DNA from: Rutidosis leptorrhynchoides
Lineage: Eukaryota > Streptophyta > Magnoliopsida > Asterales > Asteraceae
Reading direction: 5' to 3'
NCBI RefSeq assembly: GCF_046630445.1
Contig: NC_092341.1
Coordinates: 220,470,001 to 220,534,000, forward strand
Length of the DNA: 64,000 bases
This document shows positions 37,271 through 48,618 of the stretch, piece by piece (position 1 is the first letter of the stretch; each line of letters opens with the position of its first letter). Under the pieces are notes generated by a model, which was not told the origin of the DNA, did no database searches, and saw only the letters and a list, made by a program, of their open reading frames with translations. A program made the position numbers and the translations under genes.

Positions 37271-38062
37271 TCAGAGGAATTCGTCACTCTCCGTAACAAC
37301 GGAGATAATGTTAGCGTCTTTGGAGCCATTTGCCGGATTAGCTCCACCTGGACAATTAACCCTTACATGCCCAGTCTTCCCGCACTTCCAACATGTCAGA
37401 TTCTTTCTAGAGTTTCTCTTCTGCCTATCCGAACACAACACTATCGTATCTCCTGATGACGAGACCCCGTTACCTTCCAGTCTTTTCTCCTCGGATAGGA
37501 GCTTGCTAGTAACGTCTTCAAACTTCAGAGTTTTCTTCCCATACATCAAAATAGGTTTCATGTGTTCATAAGACGGTGATAAAGATAATATCAACCTCAA
37601 AGCTTTATCTTCATCATCCGTTTTAACTCCAATAGCCTCCAGTTCTGAAACAATACCGTTAAGAATACTTAGATGATCTGAAATCTTTGAACCCCCATCC
37701 ATACGCAGAGTATGAAATTGTTCTTTAAGACACAACCGATTTGAGATGCCCTTGCCCTGGTACAACTGCTCTAGTTTAACCCAAAGCTCATTTGCCGTTG
37801 ATAACCCGTGCACATTTGCAAGCACGTTCTTTGCAAGACACAAACGAATCGCACTTGCCGCCCTCAAATCCATATCATCCCGTTCTTCTTCATCGAACTT
37901 CTTGCTAGAATCACTGCCGGGAACAAGGGTGGGTTTACCCTTCAAAGCCTTGTGTAAACCAGACTGAATCAACACATCCTTGACTTGAACCTGCCATAAG
38001 CCAAAATTGATCCTCCCATCAAATTTCTCAACATCAAACCTCATTGGACTGAACTTCGACAT
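37271..38062 (-). CDS. Copia-type gag polyprotein, intact
   Basis: 263 residues, ATG to stop without damage. The N-terminus has the Copia gag pattern (RFDVEKFDGRINFGLWQVQV, then KALKGKP). The UBN2-like body includes ELWVKLEQLYQGKGISNRL and LEAIGVKTDDEDKALRLILSL. A zinc knuckle, CWKCGKTGHVRVNC, lies near residues 224-237 (C-x2-C-x4-H-x4-C). It would form the particle that packages the element's RNA and might be supplied to or shared with relatives. It is the only intact retroelement gene in the window. The structured leader ends just upstream of its start. Confidence 0.93.
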   Translation of the reverse strand: MSKFSPMRFDVEKFDGRINFGLWQVQVKDVLIQSGLHKALKGKPTLVPGSDSSKKFDEEERDDMDLRAASAIRLCLAKNVLANVHGLSTANELWVKLEQLYQGKGISNRLCLKEQFHTLRMDGGSKISDHLSILNGIVSELEAIGVKTDDEDKALRLILSLSPSYEHMKPILMYGKKTLKFEDVTSKLLSEEKRLEGNGVSSSGDTIVLCSDRQKRNSRKNLTCWKCGKTGHVRVNCPGGANPANGSKDANIISVVTESDEFL

Positions 38063-38086
38063 CGTATCCGTATCCTATAAACAACA

Positions 38087-38206
38087 CTTTCTCTGATTTT
38101 GCTCACGTTTCGAATAGCCAAAAGATGTAGCAGGTAGCCAGGACCCTTTAAATCGGAAATCCACAACTAGGCCACTAACAAATCCAACTATTACTACGAA
38201 TCAGAA
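38087..38206 (-). other. Structured leader module upstream of Copia gag
   Basis: On the minus strand it begins tctgattcgtagtaatagtt and ends tcgaaacgtgagcaaaatca followed by ga. Its ends are complementary (TCTGATT with AATCAGA). It shares both conserved ends with the Athila-1 leader at 16257-16404. Confidence 0.65.
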
Positions 38207-38332
38207 AAAATATTGTCTAACCAGATACCCTATACGATCAATAGAACTCGTTTCTGATGTGGACGATCCACTCCCGTGGCAACCACAGAGCATACTCCAA
38301 CTCCTATAACCGAGACCCCCGTCAAACCTGAC

Positions 38333-38344
38333 GCTCTGATACCA
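38333..38344 (-). other. Primer-binding site of the gag-only Copia
   Basis: Minus strand TGGTATCAGAGC, starting two bases inside the 5' LTR border; initiator tRNA-Met type. Confidence 0.9.
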
Positions 38345-38346
38345 GT

Positions 38347-38740
38347 TGTTGGGAAATTACGGTCTCACTAATTCCCACCACCCAGCCCAACAATAATAGT
38401 AAAGAAATAAGAACAATACACAACACAAGATTTAACGTGGAAACTCCAAAACAGGAGAAAAACCACCGGCCCCCAAAGAGAGAAATACACTATATCACAA
38501 ATTGTTACAATGATATAGACGACTCTCTTAAGCCAACTACACTCTCCAAAATATTTAACTAATACAACTCTCAAACAAGGGTAAGAAAGAAAGAAATAAT
38601 CAAATACTTAAAGTGTATTGATTGGTGCGATTTGGAATGAAGACTTAGCCCCTCTTATATAACCAAGTCACTCACCCCTCACATCTTCCTCCCACCAATG
38701 TGGGATAAACATATCTTCTACTAGCCAAAATAAACCAACA
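38347..38740 (-). repeat. Gag-only Copia 5' LTR
   Basis: 394 bp, identical to the other LTR. The 68-residue open frame found in both copies is LTR sequence, not a gene. Confidence 0.95.
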
Positions 38741-38745
38741 CCTTT

Positions 38746-40508
38746 TGTTTCTTTAGGACTTTTTGGCTCAACAAGGTATAATTTGAGAGATTACTGGACA
38801 ATTAAAAAATCACTGTCCCCTGCGTATAGATGTTTTTTACACTAATTTTCCAAGACTACGCTTTTTATGTTGGAACTAAAATTACATCTTCTTCAAACTA
38901 TTTAATGCTCTTTCTCTGACATATCATCACACTCAAAATTTCATCTTTATTTTATAAAAATATTCTTTAATCGGTAATTAATCGAATAACATATTCTTAA
39001 AAGGAACAAAAGATAATTGTGAAAAACGTGAAAATTGAAGAACTCAAATTCAAATATCTCAAAACTGAAGTCGAAGATTTCAAAACTGAAGATCTCGAAT
39101 TAAAGTTCTTTGATCTGCACATTAGACAAAGAGGTTGAGAGGAATGAGAATATCAGGTTTATAAAATCGTGATCGTAAAAAATGTCATTTGAAGTATGAA
39201 AATTGCAAAAGCCAATAATCCATAATCGTAAATTAGCTACACATCTTATGAAATAACAAAAAGCACCACTATGAAGAAATTTTCTACAAACACATATGCG
39301 TGAACAAATATAACTAGTTGGAAAGGAATGTGTCAACCACATATAACTTTTGTATTTTAGGATAGCGACACCGTACAATTATTTTGCTCTAACAAAACTA
39401 TTATTGTGATCTATAACATGATGAGGCAAAATAAAGGAAAATTTTGATAAAAGTTGGTGTGTCAACTGTCACCCACGACAATTCCTTGTTGTTTAGGAAT
39501 GTGACACTACAATCAAATATGTTGACGTTAGCTATTCTTGTGATCTAGAATATGATGCACAAATGAAAGGAAGTTTACGGATATGGTCCCATGTAACTTA
39601 GGGTGATGAAATATGTCAATGACGGTGAATCTTTAGCTATAAGATTGCGACACGTTGCAAAGATCACAATGGATGTGTAAATGAAAGGGGTATTTAGATG
39701 TTTATGTAATTGATTAATAAAAAAATGGAATGTTTTAGAACAAATGTTATTTTATTTTTTTTATTTTTTTCTGAAAAACAAGATTATCATTACTATCACA
39801 AATAAAGTACAGGATATAGATTTTGGTATCAAAAGAGCACCAAAATCAATCTGGAACATACAAATTTTAGAACAAATAAACAACAATATTTATTTATTTA
39901 TTTATTTATATTACATTACATAAGTTATACAACTAGACTTACAAGAAAAAAAATTATAGTATTATTTTGTTATTATCATTCAGACGGTTATTCAGCATAA
40001 AAAGTAATTAACATTATTCAATCGCCGATCACTATATAATCTTTCTCTACCCATTCTACCATCAACGTCCATTATAGAGCTTAACACACAAAAAAAAAAA
40101 AAAAAAAAGGGTAAACAACACATATGTAATGAATCAACCTAGCTTCCATTATAATTATCAAGATTGTACAAATCAATGATAATTCTAAAAGAATAAATAA
40201 TGTAAGCATTTCCAATAAACATGCTTCTTGAAGTAAAAATTTCCCAAAAGAAATAGTACAAAACTAATGTTAAGTAATCCCTAAATTCCCTCTTCTAAGT
40301 CATTTTACTTCTCTGAGATCGAAAAATCATCGTTTCAAGAAACTAAGTCGCGATGGCAAGAACGTCGAACAATTGTAGCGTCAAGCTCATTCGTATCAAA
40401 GACGACAACCACTCAAATTTCAGGGCCACACTCTTGTCGTCCTTGTGATTTTTATTTTTTTTTTCCTTTTCAAAATCGTCTTCATATTTACAAGTGAATA
40501 GTTCGAGT
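38746..40508. other. Intergenic region downstream of the Nudix gene
   Basis: AT-rich DNA with no supported gene. Within a few hundred bases of 40508 it presumably includes the 3' untranslated region of the Nudix gene. A pure A20 run at about 40090-40109 may mark an old retroposed sequence, but I found no body attached to it. Confidence 0.5.
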
Positions 40509-41629
40509 TCATAGATTACTTGTAGGAGTCGATTCGAGCCTTGTGACTAATAAATCCAATGCTTCTTTCATCCATGAATATTGGCAAACTTCTTTAGCCT
40601 TAGGCACACTCACCCAAACCCTTTGACGAATATCTTTCTCGGGCCAATAATCAAGTTGCTCTTTAACAAGTAACGGAAACATATGGCCTTCGTAGTATCC
40701 ATCGTTGCCTTTGCTCTTAAAGCACCATTTACCCAATGCTCCCTGTAATAAGTCAACAAACATATGTTCAACAACATGTTTGAATAATAATAATTTCTAA
40801 TTTCTAATCATATCATAATAATAATGAAATGAAATATAAAAACAATGGCAGGCTCAATTTGACTTTAACATATAATATAATAATTGAATTATTTAATAAG
40901 AAAATGTCAACATTGCTAGCTAGAATTAGGAACTAACCTCAACAGTACCATAAACTCCAGCTTCTTCAACAGATTCTCTTAAAGCAGCTTCTTTTATTGA
41001 TTCATCTGATTCCCATCCTCCCTGTTAACATATAATGAATTAATGATTTACTGATGCCAAAAAATCGTCGTTAAAAAAAAGGAGTTAAATCATTGTATAT
41101 TAAGAATTTTTCTAACCATATGTATTGAGGTTGTCGTTAATATGAATAAAAATATACTAATTTAAAAAAACTGCTTACTAATATTAGTCATTTATATTGC
41201 TATATACAACATTTTAGTACACGTTAACGACGCGTTTAATAAAAATACTAGATTTATATTTATATCAGAAAAATTAAAAAGTATGGAGAAAATTAAATAC
41301 CTTAGGGAACAACATTCCTTTGCCTTTTCTTTGAGCACTAATCACAAGTACTTCTAATGCATCTTCTAGATTCTTGTCTGATCCAATATTGTTAGTTTTG
41401 AGTCTGTAAGGTATACACCTGCATTCAATTCAATACACCTTTTTAATTAGTAACCAACATTTTAAATTTGAGACACTTATATAATTGAGTCCATGTTAAT
41501 GAAAATCAAGAAAATAGGGCTAAGGGAAAGAACAGGGACTGACCCAACAACTTGGCGTTGACCTTGATTGTAACGCTGCAATTGGCGGCCACTACGAGCA
41601 ACCATGGTTACCATATTTTTCAATTCCAT
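40509..41629 (-). CDS. Nudix hydrolase, four exons (NUDT12/13-like)
   Basis: Minus-strand exons are 41544-41629, 41301-41418, 40938-41021 and 40509-40742. All introns have GT-AG borders and the joined frame is 173 codons plus stop. The Nudix box spans exon 3 as G-x5-E-x7-RE-x2-EE-x-G, with GGWESDE followed by RESVEEAGV, so the metal-binding Glu residues are present. Exon 2 gives CIPYRLK, then VLVISAQRKGKGMLFPK, typical of plant NUDT12/13-type enzymes; these act on nucleoside-diphosphate-linked or diphosphoinositol substrates. The exact substrate and any organelle targeting are not shown. I used the first of three in-frame ATGs (41629); the third, at 41605, is also possible. This is the only host gene in the window. 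Confidence 0.9.
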
Positions 41630-41763
41630 TTCAGTTTTATGTTAGTAATTTGTTGAAACGGGCAATATGTGATTTTTAGATGATTTATGAAAATTGATTG
41701 AGAGAAGAAGATAAAGAAGCAGTGGGTTATGTTTGTGTTTTGTGGTAGAAATGGGTTGAAATT

Positions 41764-41780
41764 GAAATATATATATAAGG
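41764..41780 (-). promoter_or_regulatory. TATA box of the Nudix gene
   Basis: Minus strand ttatatatatatttcaa, about 140 bp upstream of the start codon. Confidence 0.5.
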
Positions 41781-41882
41781 AGGGGAATGGGAATCGAGAG
41801 ATAATACAGCGTTAAGTGGGGGTGGGGTCAGCTCAGATAAGGAGATATTCAATGAACAAAAAGCGCCGTAGGGAATGCGTGT

Positions 41883-41906
41883 TACGTGGCACGTGCGGGA
41901 TTCTAC
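41883..41906 (-). promoter_or_regulatory. G-box / ABRE cluster upstream of the Nudix gene
   Basis: tacgtggcacgtgcgg contains a palindromic G-box CACGTG (41890-41895) and an ABRE-like ACGTGGC (41884-41890). A further TACGTC follows. In plants these bind bZIP or bHLH factors in light and abscisic-acid responses. The position about 110 bp above the TATA box suits a promoter element. Confidence 0.5.
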
Positions 41907-42033
41907 GTCGACTTCCAAAACTGTAACGATCCACGATTATTATATTTTAGCATATTTATATTCAAATTTACAAATACCTGGTCAACGAGATTAACTGTAT
42001 GCGAGAAGGTTTTTTATATAACTATATGATTTT

Positions 42034-42299
42034 TGTTATGATACTAAAGTTAAAGAAGGTGGATGCTAATTTCCACATAAATTCAAATTTTATTATTATT
42101 TCACCTAACATATATCATTGAAGACACGGATGTATAGTAAAATTTTAGTATTATAAATATCAATCAGTTGTAAAGATATTGAGTACACAATCATTCAATA
42201 ATATTTCATACTTCCTTCTTTCTTCTCTTTTATTACTCCGTAGTAGATTATAATTGAATTAAACCACTAAAGGTAGTAATAAACTAGTAAATTACAACA
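42034..42299 (+). repeat. Copia 5' LTR
   Basis: Begins TGTTATGATACTAAAG and ends AATTACAACA. It is followed by cgttatcagcacgaagtgct (42300-42319), which I take to be the primer-binding region. I do not assign a tRNA. Confidence 0.9.
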
Positions 42300-42436
42300 C
42301 GTTATCAGCACGAAGTGCTCCGTATAATCAAGGTTTATCTAAGCAAACACAAGTCAATAATCAAGGTAAGAAATTCTTTAACGATATCTTTTAATTATTT
42401 ATTAGTAAGGTAAATATTATTATCATCATAAGTAAA

Positions 42437-42690
42437 ATTATATTTCTGTAATCTAACTTTTATTAACTTCACTAATATTTATATTTATGTTATTTAAGTT
42501 ATATATGGTCGGTTATACCGCCTGAATTATATTTATGTAATCTAACTTTTATTAACTTCACTAACATTTATATTTATGTTATTTAAGTTTTATATGGTCG
42601 GTTATACCGTCTGAATTATATTTCTGTAATATAACTCATATTAACTTCACTAACATTTATATTTATGTTATCTAACATTTATGATTACTT
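42437..42690 (+). repeat. Tandem repeat in the Copia leader, 88-bp unit, about three copies
   Basis: The unit begins aattatatttctgtaatcta and includes atggtcggttataccg. Copies start near 42437, 42525 and 42613. Further on, 42887-42970 holds a 45-bp unit (gttaacgtcaact.acgacgttacaacg) twice. Confidence 0.8.
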
Positions 42691-43073
42691 ATGCAATTAA
42701 TCATTATTTATTTCATGCATACTAATGTTTATTCTTAAAATTTATTATTTATGCATAATATGTTTATTCTCTTAATCTTCGTATTTATACTAAACGTATT
42801 TATACTAAATGTATTTATAGTAATCGTATTTGTACTAATAAAATTCTTTTATTAAAATTATTATTAATACAACGAGTATATAACAGTCGTTAACGTCAAC
42901 TAACAACGTTACAACGGTCATATATACATAACGGTTGTTAACGTCAACTGACGACGTTACAACGACTATATTTTTCAAATATAAAATAAACATTTCCATT
43001 TTCACATTTTCACATATCAATTTTCATTTTTTCAGATTACCACTCTCAAAAAGTTTTTTTTCTTTCTGTAAAG

Positions 43074-43238
43074 ATGATTTACACAAGGATGATTTTTCCT
43101 ATTGTATTGGTTATACTAACTATCATCATTGTTGCTAATATACCACCGGATGAACCTATATTCTATCCTGCTCTTGTGGTTTTATCATTTGTAATCATGC
43201 CATTATTCTGGTGTTTGCTACTTATGAATTTAAAATGA
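43074..43238 (+). CDS. Small hydrophobic ORF in the Copia leader, 54 residues
   Basis: An uninterrupted frame of 54 codons, located between the 5' LTR and gag. It starts MIYTRMIFPIVLVILTIIIV, has a short polar turn with PPDEP, then a second hydrophobic stretch, LVVLSFVIMPLFWCLLLMNL. Two likely membrane spans with a tight loop are predicted from the residues. I do not know a family for it. It may be a chance frame, but a frame this hydrophobic with no stops in an otherwise ruined element is notable. Confidence 0.35.
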   Translation: MIYTRMIFPIVLVILTIIIVANIPPDEPIFYPALVVLSFVIMPLFWCLLLMNLK

Positions 43239-43323
43239 TTTTAATTTTATTTTATTATTTGTCTATGAATAGAAGTTGATTATGATTATGATTTATGTTG
43301 TTCATCTTTTTGATAATAGAAAA

Positions 43324-43780
43324 ATGTCGAATTTGAAAAGGCTTAAATTTGCTCCTTTAGAATCAAGTGGGAACAACTACTTAACATGGGTTATGAATGT
43401 AGAAAAACATCTCGAATCAATCGGTATTTTAGAAACCCTGAATGAAAATAACAATTGTTCCGAACAAGAGAAAACAATAGCAAGTATTTTTCTTAGCAAA
43501 TATATTGACGAGTCCTTAGAATCTACATATTATATGATCGAAGATCCAAGTGTATTATAGAAAATACTCAAAGATAGATACGATATTAATTATCAAGAAA
43601 TAATGGTGATCCATGAAAGAATAAAATTGAAGATGTTAATAGACGCCCTTATAAGAATCCCAGAGATTCTTATTAATGATCTGGTAACGTGGATCATCAG
43701 TCTAGTATTTCTTGAATACATGAACATCTGGTTTATCTCTACGAATAAGTCCCAAAAGAAAAGAAAACGAGAGTGAATCT
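43324..43780 (+). pseudogene. Copia gag remnant
   Basis: From ATG 43324, the frame gives the Copia gag N-terminus (LKRLKFAPLESSGNNYLTWV, then VEKHLESIGI and LDESLES-like text) up to a stop at 43558. The typical continuation, KILKDRYD, follows in frame after the stop. The rest of gag, including any zinc knuckle, is deleted. Confidence 0.8.
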
Positions 43781-44344
43781 GTTGAAAAATCTTGATTAAA
43801 TAAACCCTGAGCTACCTTGAGACTTGAATGGTTTGAATTTTCTAGGATGCCCAGGCTTGTTATGTATCACTCATAAATAAATGATTTTAGACCATAACGC
43901 ATATGTTTATTAAGTGTTATCTTTTATGTACTTCGGATTGTAACTTGTTTGCAGGTAATATAATTTGATTATCTTGCTGAAATATAACTCATTATTTGCT
44001 TATCATATTTGAAGTTTTAGTATGAATCTTGCTGAAATACAACATCAATTAAATGGTAAAGATCTATATATTGCAGATAGTGATAACATACACACATACT
44101 ATGATCAAATCTAAGAAATATTTCATTGATTTAAATCAAATGAAGGAACTATAAATACTATATTAGGTCTTGCAAACTTGATATAAGGAATGGAAAAGGC
44201 AAAAATTCATATTACCAAATGACACGAATTTTCTGATAAACAATGCTTTATTTTCTCCCAAATTAAAGAGAAATATGTTAAGTTTCTCTGATATATATCA
44301 TAATGGATATGATTATCAGTCAATGATAACCGGAAATGAGAAAT

Positions 44345-44640
44345 ACCTATGTAGCACCGAAAAGCGCATATGATGAAAAGCGCAGCGCATATGATTAAAA
44401 GCGCATATGATAAAAAGCGCATATAATGAAAAGCGCATATGATAAAAAGCGCATATGATGAAAAGCGCAGCGCATATGATGAAAAGCGCATATGATGAAA
44501 AGTGCATAAGATGAAAAGCGCAACGCATATGATTAAAAGCGCATATGGTGAAAAGGATATATGATGAAAAGCGCATATGGTGATTAATGAAAAAACACAT
44601 ATGGTGATTAATGAAAAGCACATATGGTGATTAATGAAAA
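44345..44640 (+). repeat. Minisatellite, about 16-bp unit
   Basis: Roughly 15-17 imperfect copies of aaaagcgcatatgatg, with variants attaaaagcgcatatg and agcgcagcgcatatg. It lies between the gag and integrase remnants. The His/Phe-rich minus-strand frames here are artefacts of the repeat. Confidence 0.88.
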
Positions 44641-44694
44641 GAATATTGAGAAAGAATCACCAATGTTTCTTGAAAGAATTCAAGGTTATATATA

Positions 44695-45760
44695 TGGACC
44701 AGTTCATCCATCATGTGGACCATTTTGATATTTCATGGTTCTAATAGACGCATCTAGCGGATGGTCTCATGTTTGTGTGTTATCAAGCCGTAATATGGCA
44801 TTTGCAAAGTTTCTTGCACAAATTATTAAATTTAGAACACATTATTCTGATTACACCATTAAAAGGATGAGACTTGATAATGCCGGTGAGTTAACATCTC
44901 AAGCATTTAATGATTATTATATGTCTACAGAGATTGTTGTTGAACATCCAGTTGCTCATGTGCATACACAAAATTGGTTTAGCTGAATCAATAGATAAAC
45001 GCTTGCAGCTAATAACTAGACAATTGGTAATGAGTACAGAACTCTCAAAATTTTTATGGGGACATGTAAATTTACATGATGCGACATTAATTCGCATTAA
45101 ACCAAGTGCAAGTCATAAATATTCTACATTACCAACTTAATTTTGGTCGAGAGCCAAATATTTTCCATCTTAAAACATTTGGTTGTGCAGTGTATTTTTA
45201 ATTGCACCACCACAACAAATGGTTCATCAAAGAAGGATTGAAATATATGTTGGATATGAAAGATCTTCAATCATAAGATATATTGAATCCATGACGGGTG
45301 ATGTTTTTACAACACGTTTTTGCTGATTGTCATTTTAATGAAAAATTGTTCCTAGATTAGGGGGAGAAATGAAAAAATAAATAAAATGATGTTTCATGAT
45401 GTGGAAATCAATTAAGGTATCTTGATACTCGCACAAAAAAAAAATGGGAAACAAAAAAAAAAAAAATAATACATATGCAAGAACTTGCAAATAAATTGCC
45501 CGATGCATTTACAGATACAAAAAGGAGTGACTAAATCATATATACCAACAGTAAATGCTTCGGCCAGAATTGAAATTCTAAAAGCTGGCAATAATGTCAC
45601 TCATGAGTCTTTGCCACGTCTGAAACGTGGAAGACCAATTGGTTCCAAAGATAAAAATTCTCGAAAAGGAAAATCAGCTGATAATGAGGTAAAAAAAATG
45701 TTCAAGAAGAACTACAAATTAATACTCTTTCTACAGAGGATATTGACGATGTAAATACAT
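44695..45760 (+). pseudogene. Copia integrase remnant
   Basis: Core part: MVLIDASSGWSHVCVLSS, then MRLDNAGELTSQAFNDY with the second Asp, then EHPVAHVHTQN; the frame shifts near 44985. Further on are REPNIFHLKTFGCAVYF (45150 onward) and the linker LPRLKRGRPIGSKDKN (about 45615-45660). Pieces are missing between them. Confidence 0.82.
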
Positions 45761-46049
45761 AAATTGCAACAAATTATGCAATATTATGGAACCGAAACGA
45801 AATGACAAATATTGATGAGAATTTTTCATATAATGACATCATGAATAAAGATGATGATCTGGAACCAAAACAAAAAAAAATCTGTCATTGAATGTCAAAA
45901 TAGACATGAATGAGCTCAATTGAAAGGAGCAATACGAGCTGAATTAGAATCACTCAATAAAAGAGAAGTTTTCGCATCAATCGTTATCACTTTTAAAGAT
46001 GTGAAACGTATGAGATACAAATGAATTTTTATCCGAAGAAAAAAAAATA

Positions 46050-47099
<1,050 letters not shown>

Positions 47100-47100
<1 letters not shown>

Positions 47101-47850
47101 TAACGCTTCAAAATAATATTTGGTTGATTATGTATATGCAGGTCATTCATCAAATCTTCATAAATATAAATCTCAAACTCGATATATATTCCTAAATGGA
47201 GGTACCACAAAATTATGGCGTTCTTAAAACAAACACTTGTTGCAACATCATCAAATCATGACGAAGTGATTGCATTATATGAAACTGCTCGAAAATATGT
47301 TTGGTTGAGATCAATGACACAAATCATTATTGATTCTTGTGAACTAGAACACTATAAAAGATCAACAACAATCTTCACCAACAACTATATGTGAAGATAA
47401 TGCATCTTGCATAATACAAATGAAAGAAGAGTATCAAAAGTGACAGAACAAAATATAAATGCTGAGGAGGCACCAAAGCCATAGACGGTCTTAACGGTCA
47501 TAAGTTTGATGAAAAAGAATAGTATGTTGGTAAGGCTCAGAAAAGACTGAAAGGGAATATGAATTGAAACAAGGGTTTGAGCAAACCATGAAGGAGACTG
47601 TAGACAAATCATAGGGGATAAACTTGTACATAAAAGATTTCGATGATACAGTTTCAGATGAAAACCTCATATTCTTCTAATATACTCAAGATCTCGTAAA
47701 AGACAACCAGATTAAAATGAGATACGTTCAATCAACACTCTGCTGATCTTTATACCAAAGCACTGTCAATCGCTGTTTTCAGAACACACGTTCACAATAT
47801 TGGAATGAGGCATGTTCAAAAGATGTAACAGCTCAGCAATATCTACTTGA
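47100..47850 (+). pseudogene. Copia RNase H remnant
   Basis: The text includes KQTLVATSSNHDEVIALYE (47224 onward), EDNASCIIQMKE (47392 onward) and SDRTKYK. The foreign fragment interrupts here, and RNase H resumes with FYTQDLVKDNQIKMRYVQST (47673 onward) and VFRTHVHNIGMRHVQKM (about 47770-47828). It is broken by several frameshifts. Confidence 0.82.
47458..47668 (+). pseudogene. Captured poly(A)-binding protein fragment (RRM2 end to RRM3 start), Copia copy
   Basis: With two frame changes and two stops the sequence reads NAEEA, IDGLNGHKFDEKE, stop where Trp is expected, YVGKAQK, then EREYELKQGFEQTMKETVDK, stop, GINLYIKDFDDTVSDENL. This is the signature stretch between the second and third RNA-recognition motifs of plant poly(A)-binding proteins. 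It sits in sense orientation exactly between SDRTKYK and FYTQDL of the element's RNase H, where relatives have only HIxPKF. It is non-functional. Confidence 0.87.
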
Positions 47851-47986
47851 GGGGGAAACAACTCTATACTGCACTCTTTTTCCCTTAGCTAAAGTTTTTT
47901 TTCCCACTGGGTTTTCTTTAGTAAGGATTTTAACGAGGCAGTACTAGTTGATATCTAATGAAAATAAATTGACATCCAAGGGGGAG

Positions 47987-48252
47987 TGTTATGATACTAA
48001 AGTCAAAGAAGGTGGATGCCAATTTCCACATCAATTCAAATTTCATTACTATTTCACCTAACATATATCATTGAAGACACGGATGTATAGTAAAATTTTA
48101 GTGTTATAAATATCAATCAGTTGTAAGGATATTGAGTACACAATCATTCAATAATATTTCATACTTCCTTCTTTCTTCTCTTTTATTACTCCGTAGTAGA
48201 TTATAATTGAAATAAACCACTAAAGGTAGTAATAAACTACTAAATTACAACA
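47987..48252 (+). repeat. Copia 3' LTR
   Basis: 266 bp, same length as the 5' LTR, with about nine differences. The polypurine tract aagggggag lies at 47978-47986. Confidence 0.9.
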
Positions 48253-48257
48253 ATTTT

Positions 48258-48615
48258 AGTTATTTTAACATTAATGATTGATGATTGATCACATGTGCCA
48301 TGGTGACAAACATTGCACAAAGATGGCACGTACTCATTTAAATTACCATTCAAGAATGTTGTCACATTCATCTGGTGAACAATCTGTGAATTACAGATAA
48401 TGCAATCAACAATCTTATGGTAGTGATACGTGCAGTATCAAAATAGTCAATTGCAGAATTTTGTCTAATACCTTATAGCATAAACCATTGGTGAAATTTT
48501 CAAGAATGAATGCAAATTTTGAACCTACTTACACAATCACATAAGTATCACTCTACAATTCTAAAACATTTCTCACCTTCAATATATTTCACATAATAGA
48601 AGGGCTTTACATCTG
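48258..48615. other. Intergenic, no feature
   Basis: Short spacer between the Copia and Harbinger elements, with nothing recognisable. Confidence 0.5.
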
Positions 48616-48618
48616 ATA

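Larger units (their letters stand above)
36407..38740 (-). mobile_element. Gag-only Copia element (TR-GAG type), minus orientation
   Basis: A 2334-bp element with two 394-bp LTRs that I read as identical (36407-36800 and 38347-38740), flanked by the 5-bp duplication ccttt (36402-36406 and 38741-38745). It has a minus-strand TGGTATCAGAGC primer site, an intact gag and a polypurine tract, and no protease, integrase or reverse transcriptase. This matches the published TR-GAG class. Identical LTRs mean a very recent insertion, so some autonomous relative was active recently. Confidence 0.93.

Noticed and set aside
44207..44623. His/Phe/Cys-rich minus-strand frames and a CRISPR-like look of the 16-bp repeats
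   Set aside because: Minisatellite artefact. The units are contiguous with no unique spacers, and the DNA is from a plant.
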